From: Mucilaginibacter sp. KACC 22773 | GTDB lineage: Bacteria; Bacteroidota; Bacteroidia; Sphingobacteriales; Sphingobacteriaceae | Assembly (NCBI RefSeq): GCF_028736215.1 | Contig: NZ_CP117883.1 | Span: forward strand, 5,518,001-5,582,000 | Reading direction: 5' to 3' | Length of the DNA stretch: 64,000 nucleotides | Part shown: in pieces, positions 46,501 to 54,720 of the stretch | How positions within the stretch are numbered: position 1 is the first letter of the stretch | Layout: each line of letters opens with the position of its first letter | Position numbers and translations under genes: made by a program | The notes under the pieces: generated by a model | The model's input: only the letters and a program-made list of their open reading frames with translations | Database searches by the model: none | Told to the model about the DNA's origin: nothing

Positions 46501-46723
46501 CAACCTGGTTGATGCTTACGTAACCAACCTTCTGGCTTATAATTTAACACTGTTGCAAAGCGGCGATACCACGCTGGAGAGCCGCGATATCCAATATTCG
46601 ATGTCGATGCTGAACGGGTTGGTAGAGTTTACCAAAAACTACAAACAACCACAACTGAACGCCAAATTTAACGCGCAGTTTAAAGAATATGAGAAGAAAT
46701 TAGGCATGGGTACGGGGAAATAG
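43586..46723 (+). CDS. DUF2723 (TMEM260-like) polytopic membrane protein
   Basis: 1045 residues. The N-terminal half has about 12 membrane helices, and the start NNIFGWIAGIIATITYILTLEPSASFWDCGEFIACIFRMQVAHQPGAPLFTMIG is the DUF2723 signature, with the conserved Asp-Cys-Gly-Glu motif. The soluble C-terminal half has TPR-like character (about 900-1040). The family is structurally related to protein O-mannosyltransferases (GT-C fold), and the Asp/Glu loop would be the candidate active site. It may glycosylate periplasmic proteins, a known modification in Bacteroidota, but the role of this branch is not established. Confidence 0.87.
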   Translation: MNYTKINNIFGWIAGIIATITYILTLEPSASFWDCGEFIACIFRMQVAHQPGAPLFTMIGKVFTLLSMGDNTKVAYWANMASALASGATILFLFWTVTALAKKILVKKAEDINIASLIIIIGSGLVGALAYAWSDTFWFSAVESEVYAQSSLCTAIVFWAILKWDAHADEPNANRWIVFIAYIMGLSIGIHLLNLLVIPAIALVIYFRKAKAITAQGTLLAFFAGVVSVAFVLWGVIQFTVKGAAFSDLLFVNTLGMGFGSGAIAFFALLIGTIAFGIYYTIKQSQLAIIASAVCFILALGISTGIIGALIGIGILALLEYVIKIREKRFALNSFFVCLLFILFGYSSFVMIVVRAKADPNLNNSDPQDAFALNSYLNRDQYGDTPLLYGQFFDSTPTEQTEGAKIYRRGKTQYEVAGKKLTTVYDRNTIFPRMFSDKGGHAQFYRAWSKLAEGEKPTFATNLGFFGTWQVNQMYTRYFLWNFVGRTNDLDGQTSNSGADGNWISGWNFNKPLPAEVTQSKSYNRLYFLPLIIGLVGLFFHFKNDQRNAGVVLVLFFFTGLAIVLYLNQDPLQPRERDYAYAGSFYAFAIWIGLGVMGVAELLRKVVNAKTSGIIATVVCLLAAPILMASQEWDDHNRSTKLTPHDMAYNYLNSCAPNAILFTYADNDTYPLWYIQEVENVRPDVRIVNLSLLGTDWYIRGMKHKMNQSEPLPITMPDDKFKAGVRDVVYLSDKNLPGSTELKDVFDFITSDDKATMAEYGNGDIGNYLPTKKFKITVNADDVVKTGTVPAAQKDQIAPEMDWTFNGKYVTKDILAMMDILAHNNWKRPIYFATTVPDENLIGLGKYLYSEGFANRLMPLKVDTAANAADLINTPVMYYNMMTQYKWGNMKTASYLDHESNTMFYPLISRLYSSLADNLLKEGKTDLAKNALKKYDEVMPETIPNTEIAIRKYYLIETAYRLGETQMANKLANLVDAYVTNLLAYNLTLLQSGDTTLESRDIQYSMSMLNGLVEFTKNYKQPQLNAKFNAQFKEYEKKLGMGTGK

Positions 46724-46743
46724 AATTAAGAATTTAAACGGGC

Positions 46744-46823
46744 TGTCATGGTGAGCCCGTCGAACCATAGCGGGCAAAGGCCTCTCCGCGCGAGTCCGAG
46801 TCTTCGACAGGCTACCCATGACA
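46744..46823. repeat. GTCATGG...CCATGAC palindromic element
   Basis: TGTCATGG (46744-46751) and CCATGACA (46816-46823) close an 80-nt element. Next to them GTCGAA and TTCGAC continue the complementarity. It lies 20 nt after the DUF2723 stop and is followed by a second element of related layout. Confidence 0.65.
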
Positions 46824-46838
46824 AGTTAAAAAACGGAA

Positions 46839-46932
46839 GTCATCCTTGTAACTTGTTTCAGGATCCCACAGGACAGGTGACCCGCATGAAGTATACTTAG
46901 CACGTGGGGTGCTGAAACAAGTTCAGCGTGAC
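46839..46932. repeat. GTCATCC/TTGTTTCAGGATCCCAC palindromic element
   Basis: The left arm contains CTTGTTTCAGGATCCCAC and the right arm GTGGGGTGCTGAAACAAG, which are close to complementary, and the ends are GTCAT and GTGAC. It is 94 nt long and stands beside the previous element in the gap between DUF2723 and accA. Confidence 0.65.
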
Positions 46933-47050
46933 ATTAGGGCGAAATCATTGTCATTCTTCCTTCAGGATTTCGCGAAATTTTACAACTCAGACTGACAGGT
47001 CTCCCACCGAATACGTTAAGAATAGACGCTCTTGTAACAAAAAGGGTGAT

Positions 47051-47084
47051 ACTAAAAAAAGCGGCAATCGCCGCTTTTTTTTAG
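47051..47084. terminator. Bidirectional terminator between DUF2723 and accA
   Basis: GCGGC-aatc-GCCGC is flanked by seven A and eight T and then ACT/AGT, giving a stem of about 14 bp with U-runs in both directions. The accA stop is 28 nt away. Confidence 0.85.
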
Positions 47085-47111
47085 TATATGGTTATTAAAG
47101 TCCGAAAACTA

Positions 47112-48065
47112 TTATTCGTTTACTACACCCATCGAACAGAATTTTTCGATGCGCTCGTTAACCAGTTCGGTAACGTCTTTTTCTTTGAGGATTTTAAGAT
47201 CTTTTAGCAATTGCTTTTTAAGCGTGGCAGCCATAGCTACGGGATCCTGGTGGGCGCCACCAAGGGGCTCTTTAATAACCCCGTCTATCAGCTTGTTTTT
47301 TAGCATTTCTGTAGATGTCAGTTTCAAAACTTCGGCGGCACGTTCTTTATTTTCCCATGTTTTCCAAAGGATGGTTGAGCAGTTCTCCGGCGATATTACC
47401 GAATACCAGGAGTTATCCAGCATCATTACTTTATCGCCAATACCTATACCTAATGCGCCGCCTGATGCACCTTCGCCTATAATAACACAGATGATAGGTA
47501 CTTTAAGTATCGACATTTCTAACAGGTTACGGGCTATGGCTTCACCTTGTCCGCGTTCTTCGGCTTCCAGGCCGGGGAATGCTCCGGGGGTGTCAATTAA
47601 GGTAACAACCGGCTTGTTGAATTTCTCGGCCATTTTCATCAGCCTCAGAGCCTTCCGGTAGCCTTCGGGGTTAGCCATACCAAAGTTGCGGTACTGGCGC
47701 TCTTTGGTGTTACGGCCTTTTTGCTGGCCAATAAACATCACTGTTTGGCCATTTAATGTTCCAAAACCGCCAATGATGGCTTTATCATCGCCAACTGTAC
47801 GGTCGCCGTGCAATTCAATAAAATCATCGCACATCAGCTCAATATATTGCAGGGTATATGGCCTTTCGGGATGGCGGGAAATCTGTACCTTTTGCCAGCC
47901 GGTAAGATTGCCGTATATTTCTTTTTTGGTGCTTTCCAATTTGGCTTCCAGCTCTGCAACAGTTGCCGACATATCCAGCTTGTTTTTATCTTCAACCTGC
48001 TTCACCTTTTCAATTTGCTGCATCAGCTCGGCAAGGGGTTTTTCAAAATCAAAAGTTATTTTCAT
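47112..48065 (-). CDS. accA: Acetyl-CoA carboxylase carboxyltransferase subunit alpha
   Basis: 317 residues. It forms the carboxyltransferase heterotetramer with AccD and makes malonyl-CoA for fatty acid synthesis. The N-terminal coiled helix ([25 protein letters not shown]) and the crotonase-like core, with [48 protein letters not shown] and [15 protein letters not shown], are standard. accD is not adjacent, as is usual. A bidirectional terminator follows. Confidence 0.96.
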   Translation of the reverse strand: MKITFDFEKPLAELMQQIEKVKQVEDKNKLDMSATVAELEAKLESTKKEIYGNLTGWQKVQISRHPERPYTLQYIELMCDDFIELHGDRTVGDDKAIIGGFGTLNGQTVMFIGQQKGRNTKERQYRNFGMANPEGYRKALRLMKMAEKFNKPVVTLIDTPGAFPGLEAEERGQGEAIARNLLEMSILKVPIICVIIGEGASGGALGIGIGDKVMMLDNSWYSVISPENCSTILWKTWENKERAAEVLKLTSTEMLKNKLIDGVIKEPLGGAHQDPVAMAATLKKQLLKDLKILKEKDVTELVNERIEKFCSMGVVNE

Positions 48066-48113
48066 ACACTTTATTTGGGGCCGCTAAATTAAACAAATCA
48101 ATCGGCAAATTTA

Positions 48114-48614
48114 TCAATTATGATTTTGCAAAGTTTCCAGCTTTTTTATCTGGGCCGGCGATAGCAGTTTCCAGGTATTGTAGCAGGCAATCAAAATGGC
48201 ATCCCGCAGTTCGCCGTAGTACAAGCCCGACCGGTTACTATAAAAAATGATGCTGCCTTCGTCGGTTCCTTTGTTAAACAAATCATCCAGTCTCTTTTCG
48301 TTGATAACAATAAATCCCCCCATTTCAATTCGTTTGCGTTTCAGCTCTTTAGCAATAGCTTCAATCTTAGTAATTTGTATGGGGCTAAGGCCTGCCTCCT
48401 TTTTAAACTGCATAGCCACATCCGGCATTGGGTAATGGTTCAGCAGTGCCACCGGCGGCATATTATAAATATCATCTCCTTTTAACAATGCGGTATACTG
48501 CGCATCAGTTAAAGTTTTAACAGGCGATTTTTTCAAGGTACTATCGGGCGTCTGCGCCGCAATTCCACTATAAATAAACAGGGAAGCTATAAATACAGGT
48601 ATTGTTTTCAGCAT
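48114..48614 (-). CDS. Small secreted protein with LTxxQ-like helices
   Basis: With the ATG at 48614 the product has 166 residues and a signal peptide (SGIAAQT). The longer frame adds nine residues before a normal start. The mature part is mostly helical, and AGLSPIQITKIEAIAKELK and LLSPAQIKKLETLQ each resemble the LTxxQ motif of the Spy/CpxP group of periplasmic chaperones. The spacing differs and no conserved family was recognised with certainty. It lies 48 nt upstream of accA but probably has no link to it. Confidence 0.6.
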   Translation of the reverse strand: MLKTIPVFIASLFIYSGIAAQTPDSTLKKSPVKTLTDAQYTALLKGDDIYNMPPVALLNHYPMPDVAMQFKKEAGLSPIQITKIEAIAKELKRKRIEMGGFIVINEKRLDDLFNKGTDEGSIIFYSNRSGLYYGELRDAILIACYNTWKLLSPAQIKKLETLQNHN

Positions 48615-48875
48615 AGGTTGCAGTTTACAAAAAAGCCGCAACTATTAGGCCAATAAACTTCCACCTTTCTTAATTTGCGTAATAGTTATGAAATACGATA
48701 CGCCAAATAATCAAAACGAATCCTACTTAATATCCCTGACCTATGCTGCTTTACCTTCATGCCTAAAGATAGAAGCCTGAAACCTAAATTAATAATTGAT
48801 TGTAGAAGTTATGCAAACGAAAGACCCATTCCGGCGGGTGAGTCTTCCGTTTCCACTAATCCTCGAACGAATACT

Positions 48876-49346
48876 TTATTTAACGACAGTTGCTTCCAAC
48901 TCAACTTTTAAAGTTTCGAATAGGCTTTTCACCTCCAAAAGCGTAAGTGCTTGTTTGACGCCATTCCTGACGGCCCAATCTTGAAAAATCTTAAAATTCG
49001 ACAAAAGCTCAGAGGTCGATGTCGTATAAATATTTAAGCGGACGATCCCTTCAGGTTTGTACCCTGCCTTGCTGATCACAGTCTCTAAATTCTGCAATGC
49101 TTTGGTCAGTTGAGTTTTCATATCGTCATTACTTGATATTCCGTCATCGCTTATAGCGGTTTGTCCCGAAATGTAAAGTGTGCTTTCCACATGTCTTGCT
49201 TCAACAGCCTGTACATAACTGCGTTCGTCCTGCCACCCCCAGGGATTGATTATCCTTTTTTCCATCTGTGCATGTTTTGAAGTTTGCGCCCATGCAGGTG
49301 CAGTAATTGTTAATAATAGTGTTGCCAGTTTTGCGATCTTTTTCAT
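48876..49346 (-). CDS. RidA family protein with signal peptide
   Basis: 156 residues. A signal peptide (LLTITAPAWAQTSK) precedes a Rid fold of about 120 residues with YISGQTAISDDG, NLETVISKAGYKPEGIVRLNIYTT and a C-terminal EVKSLFETLKVELEATVV. In cytoplasmic RidA the Arg in this central motif binds the substrate carboxylate and deaminates 2-aminoacrylate; here the protein appears to be exported, so a different role is likely. It lies 95 nt downstream of a Crp/Fnr regulator on the same strand. Confidence 0.82.
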   Translation of the reverse strand: MKKIAKLATLLLTITAPAWAQTSKHAQMEKRIINPWGWQDERSYVQAVEARHVESTLYISGQTAISDDGISSNDDMKTQLTKALQNLETVISKAGYKPEGIVRLNIYTTSTSELLSNFKIFQDWAVRNGVKQALTLLEVKSLFETLKVELEATVVK

Positions 49347-49441
49347 AATTGCAGTATAAATTTACAGTGCAAAAATCCGGATAACATTCGGGATCAAGCC
49401 TTGATATACCTCACCATTATCATGTGAGGTATATCACACTA

Positions 49442-50002
49442 TTAATTAAAACGGCTCAAAGTTTCACGGGATACTCCCAGGAATGCAGCCAGCTGACTTT
49501 TCGGCACCCGCTGAACGAGTGAAGGATATTGCTTAAGAAGTTGTTCGTAACGCTGTTTTGCATTAGAGGTTAACAAAGAGACGATGCGCCTTTGTGCACC
49601 AAGAAAGCCGAAGTTGGCTTTTTCGAGAAAAAATTTTTCCATCTTTTCCATTCTATCACAAAGATTGCGGTAATTTTCCAGCGTTAAGCACAGTACTTCT
49701 GTATCTTCCAGGCATATCAGTGACATGGTCGATAGGGTCTGCGTATAATAGGCCAGAAAATCGCTTTCCCACCAGTCTTCCATAGCAAACGAGACAATAT
49801 GCTCCTTTGCCGTATCGTCAGTATACACCAGCTTTAAAAGCCCGGACAGAATAAAAAAATTGTGTTTTACAGATTCTCCTTCCTGAATAAGAAATTGATG
49901 TTTTTTAAATTTTTTAGCGGTGAAATGACTTAATACAAATTCATACTCATCATCGTTGAGTAACACGATCTTTTCTATATGGTTTCTTAGTCTTTGATCC
50001 AT
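49442..50002 (-). CDS. Crp/Fnr family transcriptional regulator
   Basis: 186 residues. The N-terminal cyclic-nucleotide-binding-like domain (about 15-125, KKHQFLIQEGESVKHNFFILSGLLKL) and a short C-terminal HTH (SQLAAFLGVSRETLSRF) fit the Bacteroidota group of Crp-like regulators, which are shorter than Escherichia Crp. Residues that would bind cAMP are not obvious. The RidA-like gene directly downstream may be its target or a co-transcribed partner. It is read divergently from nothing; the GH43 gene lies upstream on the same strand. Confidence 0.88.
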   Translation of the reverse strand: MDQRLRNHIEKIVLLNDDEYEFVLSHFTAKKFKKHQFLIQEGESVKHNFFILSGLLKLVYTDDTAKEHIVSFAMEDWWESDFLAYYTQTLSTMSLICLEDTEVLCLTLENYRNLCDRMEKMEKFFLEKANFGFLGAQRRIVSLLTSNAKQRYEQLLKQYPSLVQRVPKSQLAAFLGVSRETLSRFN

Positions 50003-50201
50003 GCTCCTTTTTTAATGATTTCTATACTAATAAAGATAATTATCTCCACCTTAAAAAACGCGGGGAGTATAAAAAAGGGTTTCCGATGCATACTAAACCC
50101 GAATGGTTATTGGGGTCGGCACTCGGCTTTCATTATCTTACCACTCTTCGATTTCATAATATAAAATAAACATTTCACTAAACAAGGAACAGAACGCTTT
50201 C

Positions 50202-51962
50202 TTATTCCACCTTTACCACCTTTGTCCTTGCCGAAATCCCGTTTTCATTAAAGGCCTCTATCTGGAAATAGTAAGGTAAATCCCTATCCATCCCGCTAAA
50301 ATAAAACTCGTTTTTGCCGTATACCATCATGTTGTTGTACAGTTTATCGGGCGCTATGCCAAAATAAATGGTATAGCCGGTGGCGTTATCATTGGGTTTC
50401 CATTTAAGCCAGGAGTTACGGCGCTCGCTGTCGCCACGCAGCACAATCAGGTTTTGAACGGTATCAGGCTTTGCGCCTGCACCCTTACCAAATACCCGGA
50501 AGCCCGATAACGCAAACTTTCCTGTTGGCATATGCCGGTTTACCATTTTCAGGTAACGCGCTTTTACAGGTGTTTTTAGTTCGATATAATCATGTGGAAC
50601 ATCTTTTTTGTTTTGGCTTTTGTCAATCAAGACCTTCCATGTTTTGCCATCTACCGATGAATAAACTATATACTGATGATAAACGCCTAATGATTTACCC
50701 ATAAACGTTGCATCCTGGTCGGCATAGTTAATTTGCACCGAGTTGATGGTGCTGGTTTCGCCCAGGTCGGTTTTAAACCATTCGCCTTTGCTGGCAGTTT
50801 TAGCGCTCCAATAGGTTTTAATATCCTCGTCAACCGCGTTATTGGCGTAGTAAGCGCCCAGGGTCGACGATACTTCTACCGGCTTATTATAGTTCAGCAG
50901 CATCCAGCCGGTAAAGTTACTTTGCAGGTGGTCTTCGGCGCCGGTGGCCAAATATTGGGGATAATCACCATAGGCGGTGTTGCAATACAGCGTTCCGTCT
51001 TTATCAAAACCGGCAGGCCAAAAGCCAATGCGGCGTTCAAAGTTATTTTTTACCGAAATACCCATGGTGCTGATATGCCAGTAGTTGCCATACTTATCGG
51101 CCCAGGTTGCTCCGTGCCCCGCTCCTTTTGCAAAGCCGCCGGGCTTGTACGAGAACGGATTATGTTTTTGATAGGTAAACGGACCAAGTGGCTTATCGCC
51201 CACAAAAACGCCATCGCCATAGCCGCTTTGTTCGGTACCGGGCGCACCGAATTGCAGGTAGTATTTGCCGTTATGCTTGTTCATCCACGAGCCTTCAATA
51301 AAGGGCAGCAGGAATACATTATCATTATGTTCGCCGAAGCGCTCCCAGCCATGCTTTTCGGGATCCAGCTTAACCATTTCTTTTTTGAGGCCGATGGGTT
51401 CAAATGTTTTCCTGTCTATCTCCTGCCCATAAAGCGGCAGGGTATTGCTCGATCCATGATAAATGTAAACCCGGCCATCATCATCGGCAAACATGCCAGG
51501 ATCCCAGGCGCCTACTTTAAAATAGTCTTTAGCCGCTTTCCAGTCATCTTTGGTAGGGCTGGTGCTCATCCAAAGGGTAAAATCCTTATTATAGGTCGAT
51601 CCTATCACCAGCAAGGTATCGCCTAAAACTAATGTTGCAGGCGCGCAAAGTTCATCGCCGGCAACCTGGTTGTAGGGGCGTACAAATTTGCGGTATACAA
51701 AATTCCAGTTCAGCATATCATCACTCCACCAGTAGCCAAACTGGTTAGTACTGAACAGGTAGTACTTGCCTTTAAACAAGGTCATGGTTGGGTCGGCAGT
51801 AGCGCGGTGTTTGCCCCAGCTTGCAAAACTATCAAAAGGGGTGTAGCCGTAATCGAGGTTAAGCGGGTTGCAATAAGTTAACCTTTTGGTTTGCGCGCTT
51901 GCATCCTGCAGGAAAAAGCAAAGCAATAGTATCAGTAAAATACGGGCAGCTATCTTCATCAT
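50202..51962 (-). CDS. GH43 family glycoside hydrolase with discoidin and FN3 modules
   Basis: 586 residues with a signal peptide (LQDASAQTK). Residues 25-320 are a five-bladed propeller of the GH43 type. The likely catalytic residues are Asp in RATADPTM (base), Asp in GAWDPGMF (pKa modulator) and Glu in IEGSWMNKHNGKYYL (acid). A discoidin/F5-8C carbohydrate-binding module follows (about 350-480), then an FN3-like domain. It should cut arabinosyl, xylosyl or galactosyl linkages outside the inner membrane; the exact specificity cannot be read. It is divergent from a GH42 enzyme, with a shared 232-nt promoter region. Confidence 0.87.
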   Translation of the reverse strand: MMKIAARILLILLLCFFLQDASAQTKRLTYCNPLNLDYGYTPFDSFASWGKHRATADPTMTLFKGKYYLFSTNQFGYWWSDDMLNWNFVYRKFVRPYNQVAGDELCAPATLVLGDTLLVIGSTYNKDFTLWMSTSPTKDDWKAAKDYFKVGAWDPGMFADDDGRVYIYHGSSNTLPLYGQEIDRKTFEPIGLKKEMVKLDPEKHGWERFGEHNDNVFLLPFIEGSWMNKHNGKYYLQFGAPGTEQSGYGDGVFVGDKPLGPFTYQKHNPFSYKPGGFAKGAGHGATWADKYGNYWHISTMGISVKNNFERRIGFWPAGFDKDGTLYCNTAYGDYPQYLATGAEDHLQSNFTGWMLLNYNKPVEVSSTLGAYYANNAVDEDIKTYWSAKTASKGEWFKTDLGETSTINSVQINYADQDATFMGKSLGVYHQYIVYSSVDGKTWKVLIDKSQNKKDVPHDYIELKTPVKARYLKMVNRHMPTGKFALSGFRVFGKGAGAKPDTVQNLIVLRGDSERRNSWLKWKPNDNATGYTIYFGIAPDKLYNNMMVYGKNEFYFSGMDRDLPYYFQIEAFNENGISARTKVVKVE

Positions 51963-52194
51963 ATATACACTGGTTTATATAGGTAATAACAGGATGCTAA
52001 TATCTGTTTTTAAACAATAATTAAAAGATGACTTACTACTACATTTACTGCACAAAAGCGCCCGGTTTGACTAAAAGCTTGTCTAAACCCGGCAACCAAT
52101 GCTTAAAAGCGTAAACTTTTTATCATTATGTGTTAAAAACACAATTAATTTGTAGATTCATGCCCGAAACCAATTTACACCAAAAACCAGTTTT
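51963..52194. promoter_or_regulatory. Divergent GH43/GH42 promoter region with inverted repeat
   Basis: CCCGGTTTGAC (52061-52071) is complementary, with few mismatches, to GTCTAAACCCGG (52081-52092). It is near the middle of the gap between the two start codons. A second small repeat, GTGTT-aaa-AACAC, is near 52130. Both could be regulator sites. Confidence 0.4.
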
Positions 52195-54279
52195 ATGAAA
52201 AAGAGATTCCTGCTGCTTTTCATTGTGCAATTATTTTTTTGCGCCACTTCATTTGCGCAATACCCCAAAATGGATAAGCTGCTTTACGGCGTAGCTTATT
52301 ATGATGAATATATGCCTTACGAGCGCCTTGACAAAGATGTAAAGATGATAAAGGAGGCAGGCATAAACGTGGTACGTATTGCCGAATCGACCTGGAGCAC
52401 CGTTGAGCCACAAGATGGTGTTTTTGATTTTACCCATATTGACAGGATGCTGGCGGCCATGCAAAAAGGCGGCATTAAAGTGATAGTTGGTACGCCTACC
52501 TATGCCATACCTACCTGGATGGCCAAAAAACATCCCGAAATTTTAGCTATTACACCACAGGGCCAAAACCAATACGGGCCAAGGCAAAATATGGATATTA
52601 CCAATACCGATTTCCGGATGTATGCCGAGCGGGTGATCCGCAAGATAATGGAGCATGTGAAAGATAACCCCGCCGTTATTGGTTACCAGGTTGATAACGA
52701 AACTAAATCATACGGTACATCTGGCCCAAATGTGCAGGCGTTGTTTGTAAAATACATGCAGGCCAAATACAAAACGCTTGATAATATTAACCATATTTTT
52801 GGCCTGGATTACTGGAGCAACCGCATTAACGCATGGGAAGATTTCCCATCGATGAATAACACCATCAATGGCAGTTTATCATCTGAATTTGCCAAATTTC
52901 AGCGCCAGGTGGTTACCCAATATTTAGGCTGGCAGGCCGCCATTGTGCGTGAATACAAACGCCCCGACCAATTCATTACCCAAAACTTCGACCTGGACTG
53001 GCGTGGCTCTTCTTTCGGTATCCAGCCCGATGTTGACCATTTTGCGGCTGCCAAGGTCCTGGATATTGCCGGGATAGATATTTATCACCCCAGCCAGGAT
53101 AAGCTTACCGGCGCCGAGATTTCTTTTGGCGGCGATGTTACCCGATCAATGAAGGGCGGTAAAAACTATTTGACCATAGAGACCGAAGCGCAGGGATTTG
53201 CTCAATGGACGCCTTATCCCGGTCAGCTACGATTACAGGCTTTCAGTCACCTGGCCTCGGGCGCCAATATGGTTGGTTATTGGCCATGGCATTCCATCCA
53301 CAACTCGGCCGAAACCTATTGGAAAGGGTTGTTAAGCCACGATTTTGAGCCCAACCCGGTTTATAACGAAGCTAAAACCATCGGCAAAGATTTTGACCGG
53401 CTAAGCCCGAAACTCATCAACCTGAAAAAGAAAAACGATGTAGCCATACTATTCAGCAACGAGGCGCTTACGGGCTTTAAGGCTTTTGGCTTTGGTTGGG
53501 GTGTACGCACCGGTTATAATGAAGTATTGCGCCAATTGTACGACGGCTTATACCATATGAACGTAGGCTGCGATTTTGTTGACCCTACCAGCCTGAACAT
53601 CGAAAACTACAAGCTACTGATTGTGCCAGTTTTGTATGCCGCACCCGATAGTTTATTGCAACGGCTTAACCGCTATGTTAAAAATGGCGGCCACGTTGTT
53701 TATACTTTTAAAAGCGGCTTTAGCGACGAAAATGTTAAGGTACGCACAACCCACCAGCCCGGCATTATTAACGAGGCTTTAGGAATTTACTACAGCCAGT
53801 TCACGGTGCCCGAAAACGTTGGCCTTAAAGGCGATGATTTTAACCTGAAACCGGAAGATAAAAAGCTTAATACGTGGATGGAACTCATCACCCCTACCAC
53901 TGCCAAAGTACTGGCCTATTATGACCACCCGGTTTGGGGCAAATACGCGGCCATTACCGAAAATACATACGGCAAAGGCCTGGCAACTTACATTGGCTGC
54001 GTTACTACAAGCGCCGTTACCGATAAAATACTGGCCGACGCGGTTAAAAAGGCAGGCCTTTGGGGTACCGATCAGCAGTTGGCTTTCCCTGTAATTACCA
54101 AGTACGGCGTAAACCAGGCGGGTAAAACGGTGCATTATTATTTTAATTACTCGGATAAGGAAGTAAACTTTACCTATCCTTATGGCAACGGGAAGGAACT
54201 GTTCTCAGGAGCAAATGTAAGCAGCAATTCGGCTATGCAATTGGAGCCTTGGGGGATGAAGATTGTGGAAGTGAATTAA
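52195..54279 (+). CDS. GH42 family beta-galactosidase
   Basis: 694 residues with a signal peptide (CATSFAQ). A TIM barrel (about 28-390) carries the acid/base Glu169 in QVDNET, a pair found in clan GH-A, with the nucleophile probably at Glu329 or Glu331 in LTIETEAQG. A trimerisation-type domain (about 400-610, with the IVPVLYAAPDSL and GHVVYTFKSGF motifs) and a C-terminal beta domain complete the GH42 layout. It should remove beta-galactosyl units from oligosaccharides in the periplasm. Together with the divergent GH43 it may act on galactan or arabinogalactan pieces (inference). Confidence 0.9.
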   Translation: MKKRFLLLFIVQLFFCATSFAQYPKMDKLLYGVAYYDEYMPYERLDKDVKMIKEAGINVVRIAESTWSTVEPQDGVFDFTHIDRMLAAMQKGGIKVIVGTPTYAIPTWMAKKHPEILAITPQGQNQYGPRQNMDITNTDFRMYAERVIRKIMEHVKDNPAVIGYQVDNETKSYGTSGPNVQALFVKYMQAKYKTLDNINHIFGLDYWSNRINAWEDFPSMNNTINGSLSSEFAKFQRQVVTQYLGWQAAIVREYKRPDQFITQNFDLDWRGSSFGIQPDVDHFAAAKVLDIAGIDIYHPSQDKLTGAEISFGGDVTRSMKGGKNYLTIETEAQGFAQWTPYPGQLRLQAFSHLASGANMVGYWPWHSIHNSAETYWKGLLSHDFEPNPVYNEAKTIGKDFDRLSPKLINLKKKNDVAILFSNEALTGFKAFGFGWGVRTGYNEVLRQLYDGLYHMNVGCDFVDPTSLNIENYKLLIVPVLYAAPDSLLQRLNRYVKNGGHVVYTFKSGFSDENVKVRTTHQPGIINEALGIYYSQFTVPENVGLKGDDFNLKPEDKKLNTWMELITPTTAKVLAYYDHPVWGKYAAITENTYGKGLATYIGCVTTSAVTDKILADAVKKAGLWGTDQQLAFPVITKYGVNQAGKTVHYYFNYSDKEVNFTYPYGNGKELFSGANVSSNSAMQLEPWGMKIVEVN

Positions 54280-54720
54280 GAGGATTAATTGATATTTGGA
54301 AGGCCTTCCGGGATTACTGGGAAGCTTTCTTGCTGGGGGCATTAAATGAGCTTTCATTTTTCCGGGCGTCATATCATAAGCTGCCTTGCGGTGAATTTGA
54401 TTGAGAACGCTGGTGAGGTCTTTTCGTTGGTAAAAAACTGGCTTAAAATGCAAAGCGATCTACAGCTTGTTCGCTAAAATCTTTCGTTCGGCAATCCCGC
54501 TTTATATCCTGGATATTATCAATCGGTATTTAACAACTCATCATCACCTTGTGCGTAGCAGTCGATGACGTATCACCTATCTCCATCGGCAATTCGTCGG
54601 CTCCTCTGAGGGTGAACCTGCTCGCCTTAAATCCCTGATCCAGAAACTATTTGACTAATAAAGAAACCTGTTTTACAATCCATCGTATACAACTGTTAGG
54701 TATAGCCCCCTCAACTTTCG
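54280..54720. other. Intergenic region, possible gene remnant
   Basis: This 441-nt stretch has no convincing gene. A short minus-strand frame (54205-54453) has some protein-like sequence (KDLTSVLNQIHRKAAYDMTP) but overlaps the end of the GH42 gene and matches no family I know. It could be an eroded remnant. Confidence 0.4.

Noticed and set aside
47149-48250. Several plus-strand frames opposite accA
   Set aside because: Frames antisense to a strongly conserved gene; their Ser/Phe-rich composition is typical of such shadows.
48688-48780. Short 30-codon open frame (+)
   Set aside because: It has an ATG but no ribosome-binding site, promoter or conserved feature that I can see.
48822-48848. Weak hairpin AAGACCCA...GAGTCTT as a terminator of the RidA gene
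   Set aside because: The stem has mismatches and the T-run is poor; evidence is too thin to list.
50733-51626. 297-residue open frame opposite the GH43 gene
   Set aside because: Long, but fully antisense to a clear GH43 enzyme; no signal, domain or ribosome-binding site.
54205-54453. 82-residue minus-strand frame
   Set aside because: It overlaps the 3' end of the GH42 gene and matches no family; at most a remnant.
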